Assembly: GCF_000010425.1 (NCBI RefSeq)
Contig: NC_008618.1
Span: 427,946 to 491,945, forward strand
Length of the DNA stretch: 64,000 nucleotides
From: Bifidobacterium adolescentis ATCC 15703
GTDB taxonomy: Bacteria; Actinomycetota; Actinomycetes; Actinomycetales; Bifidobacteriaceae
Direction: 5' to 3'
Both the position numbers and the translations under genes were made by a program. Of the stretch, positions 34,911 through 42,789 are shown piece after piece (the stretch's first letter is position 1; every line of letters begins with the position of its first letter). The notes under the pieces were generated by a model, which was not told the origin of the DNA, ran no database searches, and was given only the letters and a program-made list of their open reading frames with translations.

Positions 34911-36098
34911 CTAATCGTTCGACTGTTCGGCCGGCTGCCCGCTTGCCTGTTCGGTCGGCTGCGGTTTCGTTGGCGTAGCCGACATATTCGCGTTCAACGC
35001 CAGTATGCCGGTATCTTCGGAAGCGGCCTCCGGCACGCGCACGCATAGGGCCTGACGTTCCACGCTGAAACGGATGTGCTTCGTTTCAGGCAGCATATCG
35101 CCATCCACCTGCGCCAAAACAGGCCTCTCCAAAGTGATTTCCGCGCTGACGCCCTGTACCTGGTCGACGGTGGAGTTCGTGGACAGCGGACTCTGCTGAG
35201 CTTTGCCGGTGATGGTCTGGTGCAGCACGTCGCCGAACAGATTCGCCCAACCGATCAGGCCGCCGGACGTGTCGATGATCTCGTAGTCGAGGATGCCATC
35301 GTCATAGGAAGCTTCGGGCATCAGCGAAAACATGGGGATCTGGCCGCAATTGCCCGCCATGAACGTGCGGAACGTGAGACCACGCGTGGAATGCGTGCTG
35401 CCGTCGGCGCTGGTGATGGTCACATTGCCCTTGTACTTCGGGGCGAACAGATTCTTCACGCCCGACACGAAATAAGCCAGCCAGCTGATGTTCTTCTTCA
35501 ATTCCGGATCGGTGTCGTCGATCATCAGTGCGTCGAAACCGATGCCGGCGATGATGAGGAACGCATGCCCGTGGTCGGTGGTCTCATCATCCAGAAGGGT
35601 CAGACGGCCCACATCCACCAGACGGGAGCCGTGCGACGTGGCCACGGTGAGCGCCGCATCGATATCGTCCACGGGAATGCCCATATTGCGGGCGAACAGA
35701 TTGCCGGTGCCGATCGGCACGATGCCCAGCGCATGCCCGGTACCCGACAGCGCGCTCGCGACGGTACGCACCGTGCCATCGCCGCCGACAGCCACCACCA
35801 CATCGGCACCATGGTCCAACGCTTCGAACGCGCAGGCGCGACCGTCCTTGTCGAGCTGCGTTTCGATGAATTCGATCTGGGTGAGATGCTTCGCCTCGCA
35901 GAACTCCTTGATATGCTGCTTGCGCTGTTCCGCCTGGGGCTTTGAAGGATTGACTATGAACGCGTAATGCACTTGGTCATCGTCACGCTTGTCAAGCTTC
36001 TCCGCGAGCGTACGGTGCTTGTACGCGCGGTATCCGAAGAAGGCGGCCGCGCATACGGCGACCACGGCGATGATGACGAGCAGGACGATAACTGGCAT
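34911..36098 (-). CDS. Diacylglycerol kinase-family lipid kinase
   Basis: About 395 residues. One N-terminal membrane segment (VIVLLVIIAVVAVCAAAFFGY) anchors a DAGK catalytic domain: VVVAVGGDGTVRTVAS and LGIVPIGTGNLFARNMG. The C-terminal half matches the YegS/LCB5 beta-sandwich. The tail is Pro/Thr/Gln-rich (SATPTKPQPTEQ). Substrate could be diacylglycerol or another membrane lipid. Starts at 36098 or 36104 are both possible; AGAGG is 7 bases from the former. Upstream in-frame sequence to 36233 overlaps the serS region and is not coding. Confidence 0.88.
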   Translation of the reverse strand: MPVIVLLVIIAVVAVCAAAFFGYRAYKHRTLAEKLDKRDDDQVHYAFIVNPSKPQAEQRKQHIKEFCEAKHLTQIEFIETQLDKDGRACAFEALDHGADVVVAVGGDGTVRTVASALSGTGHALGIVPIGTGNLFARNMGIPVDDIDAALTVATSHGSRLVDVGRLTLLDDETTDHGHAFLIIAGIGFDALMIDDTDPELKKNISWLAYFVSGVKNLFAPKYKGNVTITSADGSTHSTRGLTFRTFMAGNCGQIPMFSLMPEASYDDGILDYEIIDTSGGLIGWANLFGDVLHQTITGKAQQSPLSTNSTVDQVQGVSAEITLERPVLAQVDGDMLPETKHIRFSVERQALCVRVPEAASEDTGILALNANMSATPTKPQPTEQASGQPAEQSND

Positions 36099-36218
36099 AG
36101 GCATGCCTCTATTGTCTATGCGATTGCGCAAAAAGACGAATTCGACATGAAAAATTCGGCGTTCCCTCACGTTATATCCAAAAATGAGAACGATGGCGTC
36201 AGTGTCTGCTTTCGGCAC

Positions 36219-36224
36219 TAGGCT
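36219..36224 (+). promoter_or_regulatory. Candidate -10 of serS, leaderless arrangement
   Basis: TAGGCT ends 7 bases before the serS ATG. A transcript starting the usual distance downstream would begin at or next to the A of ATG. GGGAAG just before ATG could instead act as a close ribosome-binding site. Confidence 0.35.
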
Positions 36225-36231
36225 GGGAAGC

Positions 36232-37518
36232 ATGCTTGATATTCAATTCATTCGTGAACATGCTGACGTTGTCAAGGAATCCCAGCGTAAGCGTGGCGAA
36301 TCGGTCGAACTGGTCGACGAGGTGCTGCGCTCCGACGAGGTTCGCCGTTCCTCTCTGAAGGAATTCGAAGCTGCCCGCGCGCAGCAGAAGGAGATCGGCA
36401 AGAAGGTCGCCGCCGCCCCCGCCGACGAAAAGGCCAAGCTGATCGCCGCAACCAAGGAACTCTCCCAGAAGGTCTCCGAATACAAGGCCGCAGCCGACGC
36501 CGCAGCCGAGGAATACACCACCGCCATGTGGAAGCTGTCCAACATCGTCGAGCCGGAAGCTCCGGAAGGTGGCGAGGACGACTACGTCGTGGTCAAGAAG
36601 GTCGGCCAGATCCGTGATTTCGCAGCCGAAGGCTTCGAGCCGAAGGACCACCTGACGCTCGGCCGCGGCGTGGCCGGTATCGATATGGAGCGCGGCGTGA
36701 AGGTCGGCGGCTCCCGCTTCTACTTCCTGCGCGGCCAGGTGGCCCGCATGCAGATCGCCATGCTCACCATGGCCGTCGACCAGGCCGAGGAACACGGCTT
36801 CACCCTGGCCATCACCCCGACGCTGGTGCGTCCGGAAGTAATGCGCGGCACCGGCTTCCTCAACTCCCACGCCGACGAAATCTACCGCCTGCGCGAGCCG
36901 GACGACCAGTATTTGGTCGGCACCTCCGAAGTGGCGCTCGCCGGCATGCACGAGAACGAGATCCTGAACCTTGAGAACGGCCCGCTGCGCTACTGCGGCT
37001 GGAGCTCCTGCTACCGCCGTGAAGCCGGCGCAGCAGGCAAGGACACCTCCGGCATCATCCGCGTGCACCAGTTCGACAAGGTGGAGATGTTCGTCTACGC
37101 CAAGCAGGAGGACTCCTACAAGGAGCATGAGCACCTGTTGGCCATGGAGCAGGAAATGCTCGGCAAGGTCGAGGTGCCGTACCGCATCATCGATACCGCC
37201 GCCGGCGATCTGGGCTCCTCCGCGGCACGTAAGTTCGACTGCGAGGCTTGGGTGCCGACCCAGGGCCGTTACCGTGAGCTGACCTCCACCTCCAACTGCA
37301 CCGAGTATCAGGCCCGTCGTCTGAACATCCGCGAACGTATGGAGGATGGCAACACCCGCGCCGTCTCCACGCTGAACGGCACGCTGGCCACCACCCGTTG
37401 GCTGGTCGCCATTCTCGAGAACCACCAGCAGAAGGACGGCTCCATCGAAATTCCGAAGGCCATGCGTCCGTACATGGGCGGCAAGGAAGTCATCGAGCCG
37501 ACCAAGTGGGAAGCCTGA
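36232..37518 (+). CDS. serS: Seryl-tRNA synthetase
   Basis: 428 residues, class II. The N-terminal coiled coil (about 25-105) that grips the long variable arm of tRNA-Ser follows MLDIQFIREHADVV. Motif 2 is CYRREAGAAGKDTSGIIRVHQF; motif 3 is in TLNGTLATTRWLVAILE. It charges both tRNA-Ser species in this window and others. ATG at 36232 is the canonical start; a longer frame from 36184 has no support. A terminator follows. Confidence 0.97.
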   Translation: MLDIQFIREHADVVKESQRKRGESVELVDEVLRSDEVRRSSLKEFEAARAQQKEIGKKVAAAPADEKAKLIAATKELSQKVSEYKAAADAAAEEYTTAMWKLSNIVEPEAPEGGEDDYVVVKKVGQIRDFAAEGFEPKDHLTLGRGVAGIDMERGVKVGGSRFYFLRGQVARMQIAMLTMAVDQAEEHGFTLAITPTLVRPEVMRGTGFLNSHADEIYRLREPDDQYLVGTSEVALAGMHENEILNLENGPLRYCGWSSCYRREAGAAGKDTSGIIRVHQFDKVEMFVYAKQEDSYKEHEHLLAMEQEMLGKVEVPYRIIDTAAGDLGSSAARKFDCEAWVPTQGRYRELTSTSNCTEYQARRLNIRERMEDGNTRAVSTLNGTLATTRWLVAILENHQQKDGSIEIPKAMRPYMGGKEVIEPTKWEA

Positions 37519-37553
37519 TTTTCCAAGACGTTCGCGTCTGATATGAATCCGTG

Positions 37554-37588
37554 AAAGCGGCGTTGGCATTTGTGCCGGCGCCGCTTTT
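37554..37588 (+). terminator. Terminator of serS
   Basis: AAAGCGGCG (37554-37562) pairs with CGCCGCTTT (37579-37587) and is followed by TTC. The loop contains a second GGC/GCC pairing. Suitable as an intrinsic terminator. Confidence 0.75.
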
Positions 37589-37747
37589 CGTATGTTGGAC
37601 GGTCCCAGTGCCGTTTGTGTCGTTCTGGGCAGATGCGTGTGCGGTTTTCTGTTGGAAGCGACGGGGATGGAGGCTGTGCCAGGTGTCGCACTTCCGCGCA
37701 CTGTGGTATATTGGCGTTTCGTGCGTAGCAGCGATGTTAGGCGCAAA

Positions 37748-37832
37748 GGGTAGATGTCTGAGCGGTCTAAAGAGACGGTCTTGAAAACCGTTGAGGTGCA
37801 AGCCTCCGCGAGTTCGAATCTCGCTCTGCCCG
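37748..37832 (+). tRNA. tRNA-Ser (anticodon TGA)
   Basis: 85 bases. Acceptor GGGTAGA pairs with TCTGCCC (one G-T), discriminator G. The anticodon loop CTTGAAA gives TGA (reads UCA and probably UCG/UCU). The long variable arm GGTGCAAGCCTCC-type and TTCGAAT T-loop are present. CCA is not encoded. It lies 229 bases after serS. Confidence 0.97.
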
Positions 37833-37840
37833 CACCAATC

Positions 37841-37876
37841 AAGGGCTTACCGAAGGATTTTTCGGTAAGCCCTTTT
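37841..37876 (+). terminator. Terminator after tRNA-Ser(TGA)
   Basis: A 14-bp perfect stem (37841-37854 with 37861-37874) around a GGATTT loop, ending TTTTCC. It can also act for the convergent response-regulator gene. Confidence 0.9.
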
Positions 37877-37917
37877 CCATGCCGTTTATGGCGATTGTCG
37901 TTGTCGTGGCGGCAACG

Positions 37918-38598
37918 TCACACAATCCGTCGATCCGCGGCCCAACGGGTGAGCTCGGAACGGTTCGACAGCTGCAGTTTGCGCAGCACCGAGCTCATAT
38001 GGGTCTCCACGGTCTTGATGGAGATGAACAGTTCCGAAGCCACCTCCTTGTACGTGTAGCCGCGCGCGATCAGCCGCATGACCTCCTGCTCGCGGTTGGA
38101 CAGCCGGTCCAGCTCGTCATCGTGGATCGGGCCGCCGAACGCGCCGTTCGCGCTCGGGCCGTTCTGGAAGGCGGACAGCACGAATCCCGCCAATTTCGGC
38201 GAGAACACGGCGTAGCCCTCATGCACCTGCTTGATGGAGGACACCAGGTCGTCGCCGGAAATAGTCTTCGTCACATATCCCTGCGCACCGGCGCGAATCA
38301 CCGAACCGACGTCCTGCGGCGAATCGGAAACAGACAGCGCAAGAAACACGGTATTGGGGGAGTAAGGCCGTGATTTCGTAAGGATTTCGGTGCCGCCGCC
38401 GCCCTCGCCGCCCGGCACATGCACGTCCAGCAGCACCACGTCCGGTTTGGTCTGCGCGATCATCGCCACCGATCCTTCCACATCCGCGGCCTGTCCGACC
38501 ACGTCGAAATGCGGCTGCAACGTGGCGATCACGCCCGCACGGAACATTTCGTGGTCGTCCACGACGGCGATTCTGATGCGCTGTTCCCACTCGCTCAT
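37918..38598 (-). CDS. NarL/LuxR-family response regulator
   Basis: 226 residues. The receiver has Asp14/Asp15 and the phospho-acceptor Asp58 (VVLLDVHVPG), with a Gly-rich loop GGEGGGG. The C-terminal LuxR helix-turn-helix is LSNREQEVMRLIARGYTYKEVA and SIKTVETHMSSVLRKL. ATG at 38598 follows CCAAGGAGCAGGA. It is downstream of the PspC-fused kinase (53-base gap) and is its cognate regulator. Longer frames up to 39135 are the shadow of the kinase. Confidence 0.95.
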   Translation of the reverse strand: MSEWEQRIRIAVVDDHEMFRAGVIATLQPHFDVVGQAADVEGSVAMIAQTKPDVVLLDVHVPGGEGGGGTEILTKSRPYSPNTVFLALSVSDSPQDVGSVIRAGAQGYVTKTISGDDLVSSIKQVHEGYAVFSPKLAGFVLSAFQNGPSANGAFGGPIHDDELDRLSNREQEVMRLIARGYTYKEVASELFISIKTVETHMSSVLRKLQLSNRSELTRWAADRRIV

Positions 38599-38651
38599 TC
38601 CTGCTCCTTGGTTCGATTGATTCATTGCCGCACCTGCTGCATGTGCCGTGT

Positions 38652-40151
38652 TCATTGCGCCGATTGCACGCCCGTATCGCCGTCCGCTGTGGTGGTCGTA
38701 GCGCTGTCCGCATCCTCCGCCGCTCCTGAAATCGGCATGTGCATGCGCACCTCCGTGCCCCAGCCGGGCCTCGACACAATCTCCACTGTACCGCCGCGGC
38801 GCTTGATACGTCCGATGATGGACTCGCGGATGCCCAGGCGATTCGCTGGAATGGCGTCGACGTCGAAGCCGTCGCCATGGTCGCGTACGAACACCTCCAC
38901 CAGCTTGTCGCCGGCCTCGCAGTAGACGGACACCGGTTCGCCGCCATGCGTCACGGCGTTGACGAGCGCCTGCTGCGTGGCATCCAACAACGCGTCGGTC
39001 TGCGCGCTCGGCCGCGCGTCGCCCACCGTCACCACCTCGATCGGCTTGCCATGCGTGTCCTCCACATGCGCCGCGATCTGCTTCAAACCGGCGTTGACGG
39101 AACGATCCGACGTGGTGCGCTCCTGATATAGCCATTCGCGCAACTCGCGTTCCTGCTGCCTCGCCAGTGAAAACACGGTCTGCTGGTCATCGGCATGCAA
39201 CTGGATCAGCGCCAGCGTCTGCAGCACGCCGTCGTGCAGGTGGGCGGTCATGTCGGCGCGCTCCTCCTCGCGCTCCTTCAGCGCGCGCTCCGTGCCCAAA
39301 TCACGCACCAGCGTCATAATCCACGGCACAATCGCCAGCAACACGCCGACAAGCAGCGCCAAACCGGCGACGAGCATGGTGAACGTGGCGTGCCGTGCGG
39401 ACTGCATAATGCGCACGTGGGTGGCGATGTAGATCGCGTACGCGACGAAAATGACCGCGATGCCGCCGAGCATCGTCCATAATTGGCCGTCCTTCGCGTT
39501 GAACCGCAGCCAGGAGACGCCGACGCCGACCACGCCGAGCAGCAACGGCACAATCAGCGTGCCTTCAATGCCTTTCGCCGCCATCGCCACGCATAGGCCC
39601 AGCATAAGCAGTCCCGCCATGGCCAGCAGCGCGGGTCTCGGCGCGTTGGCGAACATCTGTTCCAGGCTTTCGGACGATTGTGCTCCGCTGCCGGATTGCA
39701 TGCCGTCCGCGTTGCCGTCGCTGTCTTGCGATTGCGCGCCGCCGTTTCCGACGTTCCTTAGGTTTCTTACGTTCCTCACGTTGCCGTGGGACAGCGGCGC
39801 GTTCTCGACGGGCTGGCTGCCGGCGATGACGTACGCCTGCTGGACCGGGTCTCCGACGGGTACGGTGATCCACAGAAAAATATAGGCGATCGCGCCCGCA
39901 CCGAAGAAAAACGTGGTGACCACGAAAATGAAACGGATGAGATGAACGGACACGCCCAGATGTATGCTGATGGCCTTGGCCACGCCAGCGACCTCGCGGC
40001 CGTACGTCGGGCGCAGCAATGGCAGTCGCGCCGGCTTGGACGGCACGGGACGGCCTTCGCGCAGGGCCTGTTCGTAGCACCAGCGCATGTAGACCGCGCT
40101 GGCCTGGTCGTACTGTTCCTGCGTGTACCGCGGTTTGGCTAAGGACTTCAT
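38652..40151 (-). CDS. Sensor histidine kinase with N-terminal PspC domain
   Basis: 499 residues. The first ~110 residues form a PspC domain (RPTYGREVAGVAKAISIHLGVSVHLIRFIFV). Several membrane segments follow (about 170-300), then a HisKA_3 phospho-acceptor ADMTAHLHDGVLQTLALIQ and a HATPase with DALLDATQQALVNAVTHGG and FVRDHGDGFDVDAIPANRLGI. This is the NarX/LiaS-like class; the PspC fusion suggests it senses envelope stress or phage-shock-type signals. It faces the PspC gene at 40265 across 113 bases. The tail is Thr/Ala-rich. GGAAGC sits directly before the ATG. Confidence 0.93.
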   Translation of the reverse strand: MKSLAKPRYTQEQYDQASAVYMRWCYEQALREGRPVPSKPARLPLLRPTYGREVAGVAKAISIHLGVSVHLIRFIFVVTTFFFGAGAIAYIFLWITVPVGDPVQQAYVIAGSQPVENAPLSHGNVRNVRNLRNVGNGGAQSQDSDGNADGMQSGSGAQSSESLEQMFANAPRPALLAMAGLLMLGLCVAMAAKGIEGTLIVPLLLGVVGVGVSWLRFNAKDGQLWTMLGGIAVIFVAYAIYIATHVRIMQSARHATFTMLVAGLALLVGVLLAIVPWIMTLVRDLGTERALKEREEERADMTAHLHDGVLQTLALIQLHADDQQTVFSLARQQERELREWLYQERTTSDRSVNAGLKQIAAHVEDTHGKPIEVVTVGDARPSAQTDALLDATQQALVNAVTHGGEPVSVYCEAGDKLVEVFVRDHGDGFDVDAIPANRLGIRESIIGRIKRRGGTVEIVSRPGWGTEVRMHMPISGAAEDADSATTTTADGDTGVQSAQ

Positions 40152-40181
40152 GCTTCCATTGTGCCCTGTCGGGGATGCCGA

Positions 40182-40219
40182 TTCAGGGCTTTCAGCTGGT
40201 GTTCAGGGCAGATTCAGGG
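40182..40219 (+). repeat. Phased TTCAG repeats in the divergent kinase/PspC promoter region
   Basis: TTCAGGG occurs at 40182, 40202 and 40213, and TTCAGCT at 40191. Starts are 9, 11 and 11 bases apart, so the last three lie on one face of the helix. This is the expected layout of a response-regulator operator and lies midway between the two divergent start codons. It is a candidate site for the NarL-type regulator of this module. Confidence 0.5.
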
Positions 40220-40264
40220 TGTTCCCCGATACGTATGACGGCTGCGGATTGCTGTAATGGAGAT

Positions 40265-42178
40265 ATGAGCAACGCAAACAACAATCCGCAAGGCGGCAGT
40301 GCCGCTGGTTCTGCCGAACCGCAATCGCAGCCACGGCCGCCGATGTATCAGCCGCAGCCGAATCGCGGCAATCGATTCTTCGCATGGATCCGCTCCAGCC
40401 GGATCACGCGCGGCCGCAACCGGTGGATCGCAGGCGTGTGCGACGGCGTGGCGCGCCGCTTGGGATGGAACGCCACCCTGGTCCGCGCGCTGGTGATTCT
40501 CACCTCGCTACTGTTCGGCGCCGGAGCGGCGTTCTACGCATTGGCTTGGTTCCTGCTACCGGACGAGACGGATGGCCGGATCCTGTGCGAGGAGCTGGTC
40601 AACGGCCATTGGGATTGGAACTGCGCGGGCGCGCTGGTATGCGCCGCGGTGGCGCTGTGCCTGCCCGGCGCCGGATGGCTGGCGTTCGGCGTGGCCGTGC
40701 TGGTGTTCTGGCTGCTGGTGAACCGCCAGTCGTATGCGGCGAGCTGGCAGCCGCCGCAGCAGGGCGGATCGTGGCCTGGGCAGCCTGCTCAGCCCGTTCA
40801 GCCGGGACGGCCGGTGCGGCCTGCGCAATCGCAATATATGCCGCAGCCGATGTCCACGAACACGGCCACCACTGCAAACATGCCCGGCACGCCAGGCCAG
40901 CCGATGCCGCAGCCGACGTGTCCCGCGCCTTCCGGCTACCAGCAGTACGCGCGTCCCGTCCAATCGCTATACCAGACGTTTCAGCAGCCGGTGAACCCGC
41001 CTGCAGCGTTTGCCACGGCCAATGTGCCGCCGACCTTCACCGTTCCGCCGACGGTGGCGGCGCCGCAGTCGAAACGCGCCCGCCGCAAGCCAGCCGGACC
41101 GCTGCTGGTACTGGTGACGCTTGGCTTGGCATTGCTGGCGATCGCCGGATCTGGCTGGTACGCCATTACGATGCCGGTTGATTGGGATTACGCCTTGCGC
41201 GTGCTGCGTCTCGCCACACTGTGCTGCGGCGGCATCTGCCTGGGAATCGGCGTGGTGATCGTCGTGCTTGGTTGCATGGGCCGTCGCACCGGCGGCCTGC
41301 ATCCGCTGGCATGGTGCGCGGCGTTCATGGCCGTGGTGATGACGTTCTGCACGAGTGCGGTGGCATGGGAAAGCCGCGATTGGATGATGTCGAATGACTA
41401 CCACCGCACGACGGTCTCCGGCATCGTGACATGGAGCGACACCAGCGACGCCCAGATGAAACGATACGAACAGGGACTGGTGGTGGTCGGCAAGAACTAC
41501 GCCAACGATGTGCTCGACATCGATTTGAGCGGATATCCGGCAGCGCATGGCAAGCACAAGGTCAAGCTCAACGACGGCACGTACGGCGAAAGCTCATGTC
41601 CGACAGGGAAGCTGAATCTGGTGGTGGTGAACGCCCAGGTGGTGGTCACGCTGCCGGACGGATGCCAGTGGTCGGTCAGCGATCCGGACGACGGCTACAC
41701 CAACGTCACGGATTACATAGGAGGGCCGGACGGGATTACGTTCTTCAACGGCACGGGCTTCATGGGCCTGTCCCTCGACGAGAACGATGATTCGGGACTC
41801 GGCCATCATGGCGTAAACAAGGGCGTTCCGGCGCTCAACGGCACCACCGATTTCGACGATTCCGGCGATGATGATGCGGGCGATGCCGGTTCGGATACGG
41901 AGAACGATTCGCAGGATTCGGTATACGCCGGCACGGATCTCGACAAGGCATTCAAAACGATCTACGAGAACAAGTGGTATTGGCCGTCGATCGATTCGGA
42001 CAAGGCTCCGGAGGAACCGGATCTGTATGTCAACGTCGATGGAACGGTCGGCGGCAGTGTCACCATGCAGTACACGTCCGACAGCAAGCTGCCAGTGGGA
42101 ACGACGGGCGGCCAATCGCATGGCAGCGTCGATGGAAAGAACGTCGGGAAAAGCGCCAGCGGAAAGGAAACGAAATGA
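40265..42178 (+). CDS. PspC-domain membrane protein
   Basis: 637 residues. After a Pro/Gln-rich N-terminus, a PspC domain spans about 40-110 (RNRWIAGVCDGVARRLGWNATLV, then GAGAAFYALAWFLLPDE). A long Pro/Gln linker (about 155-270) precedes more membrane segments (about 280-375), and the C-terminal ~260 residues appear extracytoplasmic and beta-rich, with a LiaF-like layout (VVGKNYANDVLDIDLSG, KVKLNDGTYG, VVVNAQVVVTLPDGCQW). It probably monitors the envelope with the PspC-fused kinase. ATG at 40265 follows GGAGAT; upstream in-frame sequence is not coding. Its TGA overlaps the next start (ATGA). Confidence 0.88.
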   Translation: MSNANNNPQGGSAAGSAEPQSQPRPPMYQPQPNRGNRFFAWIRSSRITRGRNRWIAGVCDGVARRLGWNATLVRALVILTSLLFGAGAAFYALAWFLLPDETDGRILCEELVNGHWDWNCAGALVCAAVALCLPGAGWLAFGVAVLVFWLLVNRQSYAASWQPPQQGGSWPGQPAQPVQPGRPVRPAQSQYMPQPMSTNTATTANMPGTPGQPMPQPTCPAPSGYQQYARPVQSLYQTFQQPVNPPAAFATANVPPTFTVPPTVAAPQSKRARRKPAGPLLVLVTLGLALLAIAGSGWYAITMPVDWDYALRVLRLATLCCGGICLGIGVVIVVLGCMGRRTGGLHPLAWCAAFMAVVMTFCTSAVAWESRDWMMSNDYHRTTVSGIVTWSDTSDAQMKRYEQGLVVVGKNYANDVLDIDLSGYPAAHGKHKVKLNDGTYGESSCPTGKLNLVVVNAQVVVTLPDGCQWSVSDPDDGYTNVTDYIGGPDGITFFNGTGFMGLSLDENDDSGLGHHGVNKGVPALNGTTDFDDSGDDDAGDAGSDTENDSQDSVYAGTDLDKAFKTIYENKWYWPSIDSDKAPEEPDLYVNVDGTVGGSVTMQYTSDSKLPVGTTGGQSHGSVDGKNVGKSASGKETK

Positions 42179-42789
42179 GTGACGAGAAAACCCGTGAAGT
42201 GCCGTTGACCGACGTCATGGGAATCGCGGAGGTCTCGGACGAGCCCACGGAAACCCTGCCGGCCGTCGACGATCCGGGCGAGGCGAAGACCGAATCGTTC
42301 CAGAAGCCGTTCGACGGCGGTCCGGAAGCGCAGAGGAAGTTCGAATCGCAGGACGAGGCCGAATCGCTGGAAACCTCCGGACAAGACATGCGCGGAAGCT
42401 TTGCGGGCCGTTCGGCACGTCCGACCGGTTCCGTCAAATCGGCTGATCCAGCCAAATCAGCCGAGCCGGTCGACCCCTCCAAGCAAGTGCGCATCGGCAA
42501 AACGGACGGCGAGCTGGTAATCCGCCCGTCCGGACCAAGCACCGGAACCATCGTGCTGGGCGTGTTCTTCTGCCTGATCGGCCTGATGTCCATGCTGTGC
42601 CTGCTGCCCATCGGCGCATGGCGGTGGATGCCGAATCCCTCGACGCTGTTCTTCTACGTGGTCGGCGGTCTCGGCGCGCTGCTGCTCATCATTTCCGTGG
42701 TCTGGGCCGTCGTCGCCGCGGTGCGTCTGCGCCGACGGGAACGCCAGTCAGCAGAACAGTCCCCAGAAAGCCAGCAGCGCCAACGATAG
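42175..42789 (+). CDS. Two-helix membrane protein in the PspC operon
   Basis: 204 residues. A charged, Glu/Ser-rich cytosolic N-terminal part of ~120 residues, then two hydrophobic segments (GTIVLGVFFCLIGLMSMLCLL and FFYVVGGLGALLLIISVVWAV) with a short loop, and a basic tail ending QRQR. It overlaps the PspC gene by 4 bases (ATGA), so they are co-expressed. I do not recognise the family. Its 3' end overlaps the convergent hydrolase gene by 42 bases. Confidence 0.82.
   Translation: MSDEKTREVPLTDVMGIAEVSDEPTETLPAVDDPGEAKTESFQKPFDGGPEAQRKFESQDEAESLETSGQDMRGSFAGRSARPTGSVKSADPAKSAEPVDPSKQVRIGKTDGELVIRPSGPSTGTIVLGVFFCLIGLMSMLCLLPIGAWRWMPNPSTLFFYVVGGLGALLLIISVVWAVVAAVRLRRRERQSAEQSPESQQRQR

Noticed and set aside
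37748-37832. Phage attachment site at tRNA-Ser(TGA)
   Set aside because: No integrase gene and no repeated 3' tRNA end is seen nearby; neighbouring genes are ordinary chromosomal ones.
42121-42178. Frameshift linking the PspC protein to the next gene
   Set aside because: The two frames join by a normal ATGA stop-start overlap with a ribosome-binding site (GGAAAGGAAA), so they are separate genes.
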